Assembly (NCBI RefSeq): GCF_026626745.1
Contig: NZ_JAPNJW010000001.1
Coordinates: forward strand, 4,014,001 to 4,078,000
Direction of reading: 5' to 3'
Origin: Nannocystis sp. RBIL2
Lineage (GTDB): Bacteria; Myxococcota_A; Polyangia; Nannocystales; Nannocystaceae
Length of the DNA: 64,000 nucleotides
The stretch's first letter is position 1. Each line of letters opens with the position of its first letter. Shown piece by piece: positions 8,539 to 16,594 of the stretch. The position numbers and the translations under genes were made by a program. The notes beneath the pieces were generated by a model. The model had not been told where the DNA came from. It made no database searches and saw nothing but the letters and a program-made list of their open reading frames with translations.

Positions 8539-8546
8539 CCCCGCGC

Positions 8547-9560
8547 TCACGAGCCGAAGTAGAAGCCGACGTACAGCCCGAGGTACACGGTGTGCGACAT
8601 GGGCCGGCCCTTGGCCGCCGGCATGAAGCCGATCCAGCCGAGCTCGGGGCCGAGCGAAAAGCCGCCGCCGCGGGTGGGCCGGCGCTTCGCGGCCCCGGGG
8701 AAGAACTCGTAGCGGACCGCGGCGGTGAACACCGCCCCGCCGAAGCCCGAGCGGTCCGTCCGGCGAGCCTCGCGGACCGCCCCGCCGCCGGCGCCGAAGC
8801 CGGCCCGCAGCGACAGCGGGATCTGCTTCTTCGCCCCCGGATAGAACCCGAAGTCGACCAGGAACGCGCCCTGCAGCAGGCGCTGGCGCGGGTCGGCGCT
8901 GCGGTAGGCGAGGTTGCCGGAGATCTCCACGCCGATGCTCAGCCACGGATAGATGACCTCGCCGACCCGCAGCGTCGCGCCGCCGCCGACGAACGGGTTG
9001 GGCGTCGGGAAGTCGTTGACCCGCGCGAAGCTGATGCCCGGCCCGAGCGTGCCGCCGACGTAGGTGCCGTCGACCCGCGGCGGCTTCTCGCTGGCCGGGC
9101 GCGCCGGCGGCGGGGCCTCGGCGGGCGTCTCGACCGTCGCCGCGTCGCCCGGGCCGTCGAGCTTGCGCTCCGATCGCGAGCTGTCCTCGGGGTCAGCCTC
9201 CGGACCCTCCGCCCTCGCAGAGCTGTCCGAAGGAGCAGGTGCCGGCGCCGCAGGGTCGCCGGGCGCGGGGGAGGCGGACTTCGCGATCGGGGACCCGGCC
9301 GTGGCTGCGGCCGTCGACGAGCCCGCCGCGGGCGCGGCCGTCGGTGCCGGCGAGCCGGCCGTCGGCGCCGGCGTCGGCGGGCTGTCCGAAGGGCCAGGTG
9401 CCGGCGCCGCGGGCGCGGCGGTTGCGACCTCCGCCGTCAGCGCGACGACCACCGCGATCGCCGACGACCCGAGCCGCGAAGCGCGACGCGCCGGTGCGAG
9501 GGCGGGAGCGGGCGCGAGTCGCCGGGGCGGCGCGGGGACGAAGGTCACGGCGGAGAGCAT
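8547..9560 (-). CDS. Predicted outer-membrane beta-barrel protein with Pro/Ala-rich linker
   Basis: A 337-aa exported protein of unknown function. An N-terminal basic stretch and hydrophobic segment (residues about 28-48, ending in ATAAP) form a signal peptide. Residues about 50-150 are a Pro/Ala/Ser-rich linker. The remaining 180 residues alternate short hydrophobic strands with Gly turns (YVGGTLGPGISFARV, GGGATLRVG, FSLGPELGWIGFMP) and end in an aromatic strand, LYVGFYFGS, as in outer-membrane beta-barrels. Two hairpin pairs of the 14-nt family (9222/9236 and 9381/9395) lie in the linker-coding part. The gene is divergent from the L,D-transpeptidase gene, which may point to envelope biology, but no specific function can be assigned. 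Confidence 0.7.
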   Translation of the reverse strand: MLSAVTFVPAPPRRLAPAPALAPARRASRLGSSAIAVVVALTAEVATAAPAAPAPGPSDSPPTPAPTAGSPAPTAAPAAGSSTAAATAGSPIAKSASPAPGDPAAPAPAPSDSSARAEGPEADPEDSSRSERKLDGPGDAATVETPAEAPPPARPASEKPPRVDGTYVGGTLGPGISFARVNDFPTPNPFVGGGATLRVGEVIYPWLSIGVEISGNLAYRSADPRQRLLQGAFLVDFGFYPGAKKQIPLSLRAGFGAGGGAVREARRTDRSGFGGAVFTAAVRYEFFPGAAKRRPTRGGGFSLGPELGWIGFMPAAKGRPMSHTVYLGLYVGFYFGS

Positions 9561-9638
9561 GGACGAGCCCCTGCGTTTGGAGCAAGCGGGTTGCCACCGC
9601 GGGGCCGCACGGCTATCGTCCGCGGCACCTTCGGCGAC

Positions 9639-11228
9639 ATGCAGCGCAGGCGGCTCATCGAGGGCGTCGGGAGCTTTCTCTGCGGCGTCGTCCTCTCAGC
9701 GGCGGTGTACGAGACGGGCTTGCGCCAGCCGGGAGGCGGGGCCGAGCAGGCCGGCACGGACCCCGATCCGGCCGTCGATCCGGCGGCGACCGAGGGCCCC
9801 GAGGCGCCTGCGATCTCCCCCGCCGGTGAGCCGGCCGAGGCGCCCGCGATCGCCGCGGACCCGCCGGCCACGCCCGGCGACCCCTTCACTCCCGACGCGA
9901 GCGGCACCTTCACCGCCTTCCCCGCGGTCTACGCCGCGCCGCCCGAGTGGACCCCGGAGCTCGAGGCGAAGTACCCCAAGCACGGCCTCGTCACCGGCCT
10001 CGCCGCCCTCGTGCGCGAGCGGACCGAGCGCGACGCCGCGATCCTCGGCATCCTGCGCGCCGGCACGCGCGTGCGCACCGACGCGGAGCTGAGCTTCGGC
10101 GGCGGCTGCACCAAGGGCTGGCACAAGGTCTACCCCGCCGGGTGGATCTGCCTCAACGCCGGCCTCGAGGTCGGCGACGCCCCGCCCGACGACGGCCTGG
10201 TCGCCACCCCGCGCCCGCGCCTCGACGCCGCCATGCCCTACGATTACTGGCGCGTCTCGCACGACGGCACCCCGTTCTTCCACCGCCTGCCGGGCTTCAG
10301 CGAGCAGGACCAGGCCGACATGGCCGCCAAGACATGGCTCGCGGAACATGGCCGAACGCTCATGCCGACGACCTCGGCCGACCGCCCGCCCGAGGTCCCC
10401 GCGGTGGTCAAGGAGTACCTCAACTCCGGCTTCTACGTCACAGTGGCCGGCGAGGCGGTCAAGAGCGAGCGCAAGTTCCTCCGCACCCTGCGCGGCACGT
10501 TCGCCCGCAAGTACCAGCTCGAGCAACGCGAGGGCTCGACCTTCCAGGGCCTGGTGCTGCGCGGCGAGGAGGACCTGCCGATCCACTGGATCGTGCGCGA
10601 GACCCCGCTGCAGCGCCGCTCGGGCGAGGGCGAGGCGCTGATCAAGCTCGAGGACAAGAAGCCGGTCCGGCGCTCGCGCTACCCGTTCGTGCGCAAGGTG
10701 ACGATCGGCACCGGCCGCTTCTATGAGGACGCCGAGGGCAACCTGCTGCCCGAGTACGCGGTCGGTCAGTCGTACAAGCTGAAGCGCCCGCCCGGCGTCG
10801 GCCCCGAGGAGAAGTGGGTCCACGTCGACCTGTCCGAGCAGACTCTGGTCGCCTACGCCGGCGACCGCCCGGTGTTCACCACCATCGTGTCGACCGGCAA
10901 GGAGCCCGGCATGACGCCCATCGGCGTCCACCGCCTGCAGAGCAAGCACATCGCCACGTCGATGCGCGACCAGCCGGTCGAGGACGACGCCTACTCGATC
11001 GAAGACGTGCCGTGGACGCAGTATTTTCATAACAACGTCGCGCTCCACGGCGCCTTCTGGCACGGCGGCTTCGGCCTGGTGCGCAGCCACGGCTGCGTCA
11101 ACCTGTCGCCGCCCGACGCCCGCTGGCTGTTCGGCTTCACCGAGCCCGCGTTGCCCGACGGCTGGCACTCGGTCTCGCCGGCGACCGGCGCGTTCGGCAA
11201 GGGCTCGGCCGTCGTCGTCACCGAGTGA
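9639..11228 (+). CDS. L,D-transpeptidase (YkuD domain) with SH3-like region
   Basis: A 529-aa exported enzyme expected to form 3-3 crosslinks in peptidoglycan or attach proteins to it. Residues 1-22 contain a single N-terminal hydrophobic segment, followed by a Pro/Ala/Glu linker to about residue 95. A bacterial SH3-like region follows. The YkuD domain (residues about 390-515) shows VDLSEQTLVAYAGDRPVF, the His in HGAFWH and the catalytic motif SHGCVNLSP, so the active-site Cys is present. Start ATG 9639 lies in a 78-nt divergent spacer. Residues about 223-245 are encoded by a five-core 14-nt-period array (10305-10364), which lies between the SH3-like and catalytic parts. An AT-rich codon patch (11021-11030) precedes the active site. 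Confidence 0.85.
   Translation: MQRRRLIEGVGSFLCGVVLSAAVYETGLRQPGGGAEQAGTDPDPAVDPAATEGPEAPAISPAGEPAEAPAIAADPPATPGDPFTPDASGTFTAFPAVYAAPPEWTPELEAKYPKHGLVTGLAALVRERTERDAAILGILRAGTRVRTDAELSFGGGCTKGWHKVYPAGWICLNAGLEVGDAPPDDGLVATPRPRLDAAMPYDYWRVSHDGTPFFHRLPGFSEQDQADMAAKTWLAEHGRTLMPTTSADRPPEVPAVVKEYLNSGFYVTVAGEAVKSERKFLRTLRGTFARKYQLEQREGSTFQGLVLRGEEDLPIHWIVRETPLQRRSGEGEALIKLEDKKPVRRSRYPFVRKVTIGTGRFYEDAEGNLLPEYAVGQSYKLKRPPGVGPEEKWVHVDLSEQTLVAYAGDRPVFTTIVSTGKEPGMTPIGVHRLQSKHIATSMRDQPVEDDAYSIEDVPWTQYFHNNVALHGAFWHGGFGLVRSHGCVNLSPPDARWLFGFTEPALPDGWHSVSPATGAFGKGSAVVVTE
10305..10364. repeat. 14-nt-period array inside L,D-transpeptidase gene
   Basis: Cores CAGG 10305 and CATG 10319, 10333, 10347, 10361 are spaced exactly 14 nt although they lie in coding sequence, where a period of 14 is not a codon multiple. 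They encode a linker stretch (ADMAAKTWLAEHGRTLMP region). Confidence 0.75.
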
Positions 11229-11708
11229 GCCATCCTGTGCGCGAAGCACGGCTCGCATGAAGCGCGCTCGGCTGTCGGCCGGACCTTTACCAGCGATATT
11301 ACGGCGCTGCGCATGCGGATCCGGCAACCTCGCGTTGGCCCTAGTGGGCTAGGAGGAAATGTTTTTTGGGACAGCATATCGTGTAGAGCGATGCCTATAC
11401 GCGACGCGGAATTCGGCAACGACGAGCCCTCGGCAGTCATCGGACCGCATGTTGCGATACCCGACTACATCCCACTTCCAAACGGCATTGCCCTGTCGTG
11501 CATGGTCGTGTGCTTGGGTAGGCGCGCCAGTGCGAGCGCCAGAACAGAAACGCGCCGCATCGCCTGTTTGCCGTCACGGTAGCGTCCGAGCGAAGCATAT
11601 GCGGAGTTCGAGTCGGGATCTCGCTTTAGACTGGGCCAGACTTGCTTGTGAGAGATATATCTCAGAACCTCTGACTGCTAGAGACCTTCCGCGCTCAGTT
11701 ACCCAGGC
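11229..11708. other. 480-nt gap of lower GC, no gene recognised
   Basis: This gap marks the left edge of a region with visibly lower GC and different codon use. Short open frames exist on the plus strand but show no family features. Near the right end is a 12-bp palindrome at 11652-11663. No 14-nt repeat units were seen. A decayed gene is possible. Confidence 0.5.
11652..11663. promoter_or_regulatory. AT-rich palindrome GAGATATATCTC
   Basis: A perfect 12-bp palindrome with TATATC in its centre lies 45 nt before the start of the first island gene. In this GC-rich setting it could be an operator or promoter core. Confidence 0.35.
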
Positions 11709-13157
11709 ATGTTCACACCCAGCGTTCGCTCGAAAGATTCTTTTCTAAGCGTCTCGATTCCGTGTCGGCGTCGAGCCCAAATTCTCGCTGCGTCGGTTTG
11801 GATGTGCGCGGCGTGCAAGGATGACACCCCCGGAAACACCGATTCGGGGACGACCGGAAGCACCACTGAGGTTGTCCCGGTGGGACCTCTCGGATACCTT
11901 GTCGACTGTACGCCGGATATCTCTGGAGACACACTATTGTGCATGGCTAAGCAAGATTGGGACTGCCCCCTGGAGGGACACTACGTCCGGAAGGCCATGT
12001 GTGCCATGATTCTTCAGGGTACTCCGAACGATTACCTACCCGAGCTAAAGAACGTGGACGGATCGCCGGAAGTCGACTGCGATAATCCTCCTGACCTGAC
12101 CGAGGATATTTATAACACGTCTCTCCCATTATACCAAGGGTGCGACAAGTGCCGAATCTGCAGCGTCCAAATCTCTCAGGCGGACGGGGTGGCGGGCCAG
12201 TGGGATGAGCTCTCGAATTGCCCGGACTCGCTGCTGAGCCAAGAGTACGGGGAACTTTGTGGGCTGGAGAGTCCGACAACCGGCGAGGAGACCACTACCA
12301 CGGAGGACCCAATTGAAATGGGCACAGGGGTGTGGATCTGCAACGGTTCTCCGACGATTAAGGCATATATGGATGATGGCATCCCTCCCTACAATAATGG
12401 AGTACTCACCCAGATGTCTCCTAATGGTGCGCCGGATTGCGTAACCGCGGATAGTGAGTTTAGCGCCAGAGGCCTGTGTGAGGAGTTGTGCAATTGCAAG
12501 AATACAGGCCTTACAAATTGGGCGGCGGACAATGGAAAACATTGGACTGGCTTCCCGTGTCAGGACCTTTATAATTATGTAATTCCTCCAGCGGAGGCGG
12601 CAAATCTGAGCATGTGTCACGGCGGAGGCTCGATGTGGCCGCTCCCGAATGGAGCGAACTGCGAGAACTTGTTCTCTGGCATCGCGGAGCTCGAGATCGT
12701 TGGTGGCGGTGTCGCAGAGACTGAGGAACTCGTGGGCTTTATGGACTATTCAATTGCCCCTTGTCTGCAGGGAGCGAGCTGTGATGTTACGGTCAATAAG
12801 ATTCATGCCTGGACTAGCACGGTGAACGGCGTTTACTCGCTTCAGGATGCATCCGGTGCCTGGTCCTCTGTCCCGTTTGTCATCAACGACCTCGAGGCAC
12901 GAACGCTCCAGCCGTTCGTGGGTCAGCTGAATCCGTCTACAGGTATCGTCACGTTCGCCGGCGAGGAGTTGTTCGCTACTGCTTCGACCAGTGCGGTCCT
13001 TCTCGACGGCGCCGGACTGAGCACGGGTCTCACCGACGCGGCGTACGTCGTCGAGAGAATCTCGGGCTCAGTCGTAGGCGGGGAACTCACGCTCGAACTC
13101 GAGTGGGGTTCGCCGTCGGGTGACGTGAGCCTCTACCTGCAGTTGTCGTCTCAGTAA
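11709..13157 (+). CDS. Lipoprotein of unknown function (lower-GC island)
   Basis: A 482-aa protein without a recognised family. The N-terminus has a basic region and hydrophobic stretch ending in a lipobox-like CAAC (Cys about 36), then a short Thr/Gly linker. The body is Cys-rich at its N-terminal side and has a Thr-rich spacer near residue 200 (TTGEETTTTED). The C-terminal 200 residues look like beta strands. The start at ATG 11709 lacks a clear ribosome binding site, and a later in-frame start is possible because the signal region begins late. Base composition is lower in GC than in neighbouring genes and AT-ending codons are common, pointing to acquisition from elsewhere. It is followed after 55 nt by another exported protein gene. 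Confidence 0.7.
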   Translation: MFTPSVRSKDSFLSVSIPCRRRAQILAASVWMCAACKDDTPGNTDSGTTGSTTEVVPVGPLGYLVDCTPDISGDTLLCMAKQDWDCPLEGHYVRKAMCAMILQGTPNDYLPELKNVDGSPEVDCDNPPDLTEDIYNTSLPLYQGCDKCRICSVQISQADGVAGQWDELSNCPDSLLSQEYGELCGLESPTTGEETTTTEDPIEMGTGVWICNGSPTIKAYMDDGIPPYNNGVLTQMSPNGAPDCVTADSEFSARGLCEELCNCKNTGLTNWAADNGKHWTGFPCQDLYNYVIPPAEAANLSMCHGGGSMWPLPNGANCENLFSGIAELEIVGGGVAETEELVGFMDYSIAPCLQGASCDVTVNKIHAWTSTVNGVYSLQDASGAWSSVPFVINDLEARTLQPFVGQLNPSTGIVTFAGEELFATASTSAVLLDGAGLSTGLTDAAYVVERISGSVVGGELTLELEWGSPSGDVSLYLQLSSQ

Positions 13158-13184
13158 GGCTGGGACGTCCAGTTGACCGGACGG

Positions 13185-13203
13185 AGGGCGCAGCTCGCGC
13201 CCT
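13185..13203 (+). terminator. Possible weak terminator hairpin
   Basis: A 7-bp inverted repeat (AGGGCGC / GCGCCCT) with a 5-nt loop lies 28 nt after the stop at 13157 and is followed by a T-poor tail. It ends just before the next start codon, so it might also act in translation of that gene. Confidence 0.35.
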
Positions 13204-13212
13204 TGGCCCTTG

Positions 13213-14532
13213 ATGAAGCCTCGGCGGGGTAGTAGAGTGTTGGAAGTGCGGACTGCGCTGAGCGTGCTGCATGTGTTCGCCTCCATCTTGCTGATGGTGG
13301 GTGCGCTCACGAGTTGTGAGCCCGATGACCACCAGTGCATCGAGGGCTCGGAGCTGTGGGAGGCGGCGTCCGACGGGCCGCTGTGTGTAGTCGGCGATCT
13401 AGTCGTGGAGGGCCGTGAGCCGGACGACTTGGCGCTGCTCGCGCAGGTCACCTCGATCGAGGGCGCCCTGATCGTACACGACAATCTCGCCCTGACCGCC
13501 TTTCCGGAGATGCCTGCGCTGACGCGAGTCGGCGGATCCCTATCGTTTTCGCATAACGATCGCATGACGGCGATCCGAGGCTTCCCGGCGTTGACGGAAG
13601 TGGGCGGCGGCCTGTATGTCGGCGAGAATCCAGCGTTGGTGAGTTTCCGCTTGAGCGACGACGTCACGGTGTTGGACTCGCTTTTTGTCGCGCTCAACGC
13701 TCGGCTCGTCGAGTTTGCCGGTGTCGCGTCGCTGGAACGGATCGACGGGACTTTGCAATTCATCGAGAATGCTGCATTGGTGGCCCTGTCGTTCCCGGCA
13801 CTCGGAGAAGTCGGCGCTGGCCTTCAGGTAAGCCATAGTGCCTCACTCCGGAGCACGGATTTCCCCCGGCTGCGCGTCGTGTCTGGCACGGTACGAGTCT
13901 TACAGAACGAGTCGTTGCCGTCGCTCATGGGGTTCGCAGCACTCGAGCGCTGTGAGACACTCTTGATCCGTGACAACGCTTCGTTGGAGGAGCTCGGGTT
14001 GCCGGCCGTAGAGGTGGTACGCATCGAAATCTTCGAGAACGCCCGCCTCGCCCGGATCTCAAGCGAAGACTTCGCCACGGCGGGACCCACCGGGGTGCTG
14101 TTCATCGAACGAAATCCGTTGCTGCAGAGCATCGATGGCTTTGCCGGCATTGAGGAGCTCGGAAGCATCTCGATCGAGGACAATGGAGGACTCCGCGAGA
14201 TCACCGGGTTTTCACGGCTGACGCACGTGGGCGGGGATCTACGAGTCGTGCGGAACTCGGCGCTGGAAGGTCCTGATGGATGGTTCCCTGCGCTCGAAGA
14301 AGCGGGGGAACTGTGGGTGTTCGGCAACGCTTCTCTCGCGCCTGCGGTCGTCGACGCGATGTTGTCGCGCGTGGCTGTCGGCGGCCCGATCCGGGTTGGC
14401 GATAATCTCGGCGAGGCCACCGAGCTGGATCCGTGCCCGTGGCCGCAGGACGGAGTCTGCGATGGCAAAGAATCCCCGTACGGACGCGGGACGGAGCTTT
14501 GCGCCGTCGATCCCGAGGATTGCGATGCATAG
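13213..14532 (+). CDS. Lipoprotein with receptor-L-domain-like leucine-rich repeats
   Basis: A 439-aa exported protein. The signal peptide ends in a lipobox (LTSC, Cys about 35). The rest is a regular solenoid of about 24-residue repeats with pattern L..VGG.L.V..N..L, for example ALTRVGGSLSFSHND and TEVGGGLYVGENPAL, as in the receptor L-domain branch of leucine-rich repeats. Such domains bind proteins or glycans. The last 30 residues contain four Cys and a Gly-rich turn, possibly a capping knot. A TTG at 13210 directly precedes the ATG. The stop overlaps the start of the next gene by 8 nt, so the two are translationally linked. The gene belongs to the lower-GC island. Ligand unknown. Confidence 0.8.
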   Translation: MKPRRGSRVLEVRTALSVLHVFASILLMVGALTSCEPDDHQCIEGSELWEAASDGPLCVVGDLVVEGREPDDLALLAQVTSIEGALIVHDNLALTAFPEMPALTRVGGSLSFSHNDRMTAIRGFPALTEVGGGLYVGENPALVSFRLSDDVTVLDSLFVALNARLVEFAGVASLERIDGTLQFIENAALVALSFPALGEVGAGLQVSHSASLRSTDFPRLRVVSGTVRVLQNESLPSLMGFAALERCETLLIRDNASLEELGLPAVEVVRIEIFENARLARISSEDFATAGPTGVLFIERNPLLQSIDGFAGIEELGSISIEDNGGLREITGFSRLTHVGGDLRVVRNSALEGPDGWFPALEEAGELWVFGNASLAPAVVDAMLSRVAVGGPIRVGDNLGEATELDPCPWPQDGVCDGKESPYGRGTELCAVDPEDCDA

Positions 14533-15616
14533 CGGGCGGTACCTGCGAGGCCGAGCGGCTGCAGTGTTGCTCACCAGTTGGCTCGAAGTCGCCTGCGAGT
14601 CGGAGACGAACTCGTCCGCTGGCCACGTCGAACTGCTGTTTCAGCAAGAGGGCCAAGAGCTGTGCGCAGGCAGCGTCGCGCACCTCGACCGTTTCGTTGA
14701 ACGAGCCTTCGAGTTTTTCGATGTTCCGGTCCTCGACGACTTTCGCGTGCTCATTCGCATTGTCGCAAATCCTCCGTGTCCGGGCAGCGCGTGCTATCGG
14801 CCAGCCGAGAAGGCTGTCTATATCAAAGATGGGGCGGGGGGCGGTCGGCCTGCTGCGGTTCTGCGCCATGAACTCGGCCACGCAGTCATCGATCGCCTCT
14901 GGGGGCGAAGTGTTCCTTTCTTTGAGGAGGGACTCGCCGAGGCGTTGTCGCGGACGCCCTCCTTATTGGAAGTACCCGAGCCCACCGTGCCCGTGGCGGG
15001 CATGCTGGACGGAGGTCCTGCAGAAGTCGACTACACTGCGGCTGCTCGCTTTGTTCGTTTCTTGGTCGATACTCGAGGCCTGAGCAAATTCGAGCAGCTC
15101 TTCCGCGCGGGGGAAGTTCGCTCGATGGACGAGATCCTGGGGCATATCCATTCGATCTACGGCGAGACCTTCGCATCGCTCGAAGCTGAATACCTGTCGG
15201 GCTCGCCTCGATGTCAGTACCAGTTGGATATTTGCGACCCCATGGCGGCAGAGACCGTCGAGGGCTCATGGTCGGTCTCCCTAGCCGCCTCATGTCGAGA
15301 TCCAGACTTCTACGGCAGCGATGCTGGCGACGCGGCCCTCTTCGCCGCGCAACGTACTGTCGAGATCGTCGACGGTGGTGTCTATCGGCTCCGCATCGAG
15401 CTGGAGCTGGTGTTGTCACCCGGGGGGCAGCCAACGGTCTCTCAGATGATCCTCACGCGCTGCGGAGGATGCGATGTCCAGTTCGTGAAGTTCTTCAGAG
15501 GTGCAGACGTGGAGGTCGTCCTTGAGCCCGGCCTCTACACGTTCGAGCTCCTGCCGGCCGGCGACTCGGTGATGAAGCTCGAACTCGAGGTCGTCCACGG
15601 GAGCGGTGTTCCCTGA
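14525..15616 (+). CDS. Exported zinc metallopeptidase-like protein (HELGH)
   Basis: A 363-aa protein whose start (ATG 14525) overlaps the end of the leucine-rich-repeat gene by 8 nt. The N-terminus has a basic stretch, a hydrophobic segment and a lipobox-like VAC (Cys about 24). Residues about 35-210 resemble the peptidase MA-like superfamily: His115-Glu-Leu-Gly-His119 supplies two zinc ligands and the catalytic Glu116, and Glu135 in FFEEGLAE is the likely third ligand. The C-terminal 130 residues are beta-rich and unassigned. Pairing with an LRR-type binding protein suggests a secreted recognition/protease pair, which is inference. Lower GC than the flanks. Confidence 0.75.
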   Translation: MHSGRYLRGRAAAVLLTSWLEVACESETNSSAGHVELLFQQEGQELCAGSVAHLDRFVERAFEFFDVPVLDDFRVLIRIVANPPCPGSACYRPAEKAVYIKDGAGGGRPAAVLRHELGHAVIDRLWGRSVPFFEEGLAEALSRTPSLLEVPEPTVPVAGMLDGGPAEVDYTAAARFVRFLVDTRGLSKFEQLFRAGEVRSMDEILGHIHSIYGETFASLEAEYLSGSPRCQYQLDICDPMAAETVEGSWSVSLAASCRDPDFYGSDAGDAALFAAQRTVEIVDGGVYRLRIELELVLSPGGQPTVSQMILTRCGGCDVQFVKFFRGADVEVVLEPGLYTFELLPAGDSVMKLELEVVHGSGVP

Positions 15617-15779
15617 GCGACCCATCATCGCTGCAGGCGCCGTCCCGACCCCCCTGCGCGAAGACGCGAGAACAGCGCCGCGCGGGCCCTCTCCGCGCCG
15701 CGTGGCCTCGCGCGGACTCGCCCGCGGCGCTCGTGATACACATGGCACCCATTTCCGCGAAGCAGGAGACGCGAGTTCG

Positions 15780-16418
15780 ATGAAGGTCTACGGGCACCCG
15801 ATGAGTACGTGTACGCGCAAGGTCCTGATGACGCTGGCCGAGAAGGGCCACCGGGCCGACTTCGTCATGGTCGACATCATGAAGGGCGAGGGCCACAACG
15901 CCGAGCACCTCGCGCGGCAGCCGTGGGGCCAGATCCCGGCGTTCGAGGACGACGACGGCTGGCAGATGTACGAGTCGCGGGCGATCTGCCGCTACCTCGA
16001 CGCCAAGCTCTCGGGCCCCTCGCTGATGCCGGCCGACCTGCGCCAGCGCGCCCTGGTGGAGCAGTGGATCTCGATCGAGACCTCCAACTTCACCGCTCCG
16101 GCGATGAAGATCATCTACAACCTCGTGTTCGGCAAGATGTTCGGCAAGGAGCCCGACATGGCCGCCGTCGAGGAGGGCCGCAAGGGCGTGAAGAAGGCCG
16201 TCGCGGTGATGGAGCGCCAGCTCGAGAACCGCAACTTCCTGGTCGGCGACGGCCTCACTCTGGCCGACATCTTCTTCATGCCGTACATCGAGTACCTCGC
16301 CGCCGCCGGCGAGCTCGGCCTCATCGACGCCAGCGAGCGCGTCGGCCACTGGTGGCGTCGCCTCAGCGAGCGGCCCACCTGGCAGCAGGTCAGCGGCCGG
16401 ACGAACGCCGCCTCGTGA
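15780..16418 (+). CDS. Glutathione S-transferase
   Basis: A 212-aa protein with the two-domain GST fold. The thioredoxin-like N-terminal domain (residues 1-82) begins VYGHPMSTCTRKVL, as in phi-class enzymes where the Ser/Thr in STCT activates glutathione, and has the cis-Pro region GQIPAFED and the ESRAICRYL motif. The helical C-terminal domain contains LTLADIFFMPYIEYL. It conjugates or reduces electrophiles with glutathione in the cytoplasm. A purine-rich AGGAGA lies about 10 nt before ATG 15780. GC is again high, so the lower-GC island ends between 15616 and this gene. Confidence 0.92.
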   Translation: MKVYGHPMSTCTRKVLMTLAEKGHRADFVMVDIMKGEGHNAEHLARQPWGQIPAFEDDDGWQMYESRAICRYLDAKLSGPSLMPADLRQRALVEQWISIETSNFTAPAMKIIYNLVFGKMFGKEPDMAAVEEGRKGVKKAVAVMERQLENRNFLVGDGLTLADIFFMPYIEYLAAAGELGLIDASERVGHWWRRLSERPTWQQVSGRTNAAS

Positions 16419-16468
16419 CCCGCCGGGCGCCCGATCACCGCGCCCCGTCCGCGACGGCCGCGATCGGA

Positions 16469-16594
16469 CATGTCCCTTCGGACATGCTCGACGCGGCCGT
16501 CGCCGCGCCCGCCGTCGGCGCAGCTGTCTCTTCAGACATGTCCTCCGAGCGACGAGCTCACGTCGCGCCGCTCCCACCTGTCCCCGCGGCCATG
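16469..16594. repeat. 14-nt-period palindrome pairs in intergenic gap
   Basis: CATG 16469 and 16483, GCTG 16523 and CATG 16537, and CCTG 16577 and CATG 16591 form three separate 14-nt pairs. The last CATG contains the start codon of the next gene. The pairs can form hairpins such as CATGTCC-CTTC-GGACATG. Confidence 0.8.

Noticed and set aside
8496-9638. Upstream extension of the L,D-transpeptidase frame by 381 codons
   Set aside because: Arg/Gly-rich sequence antisense to the beta-barrel gene; a normal signal segment begins at ATG 9639.
11313-11748. Two short plus-strand frames in the 480-nt gap before the island
   Set aside because: No start signals, no family features, mixed composition; possibly decayed sequence.
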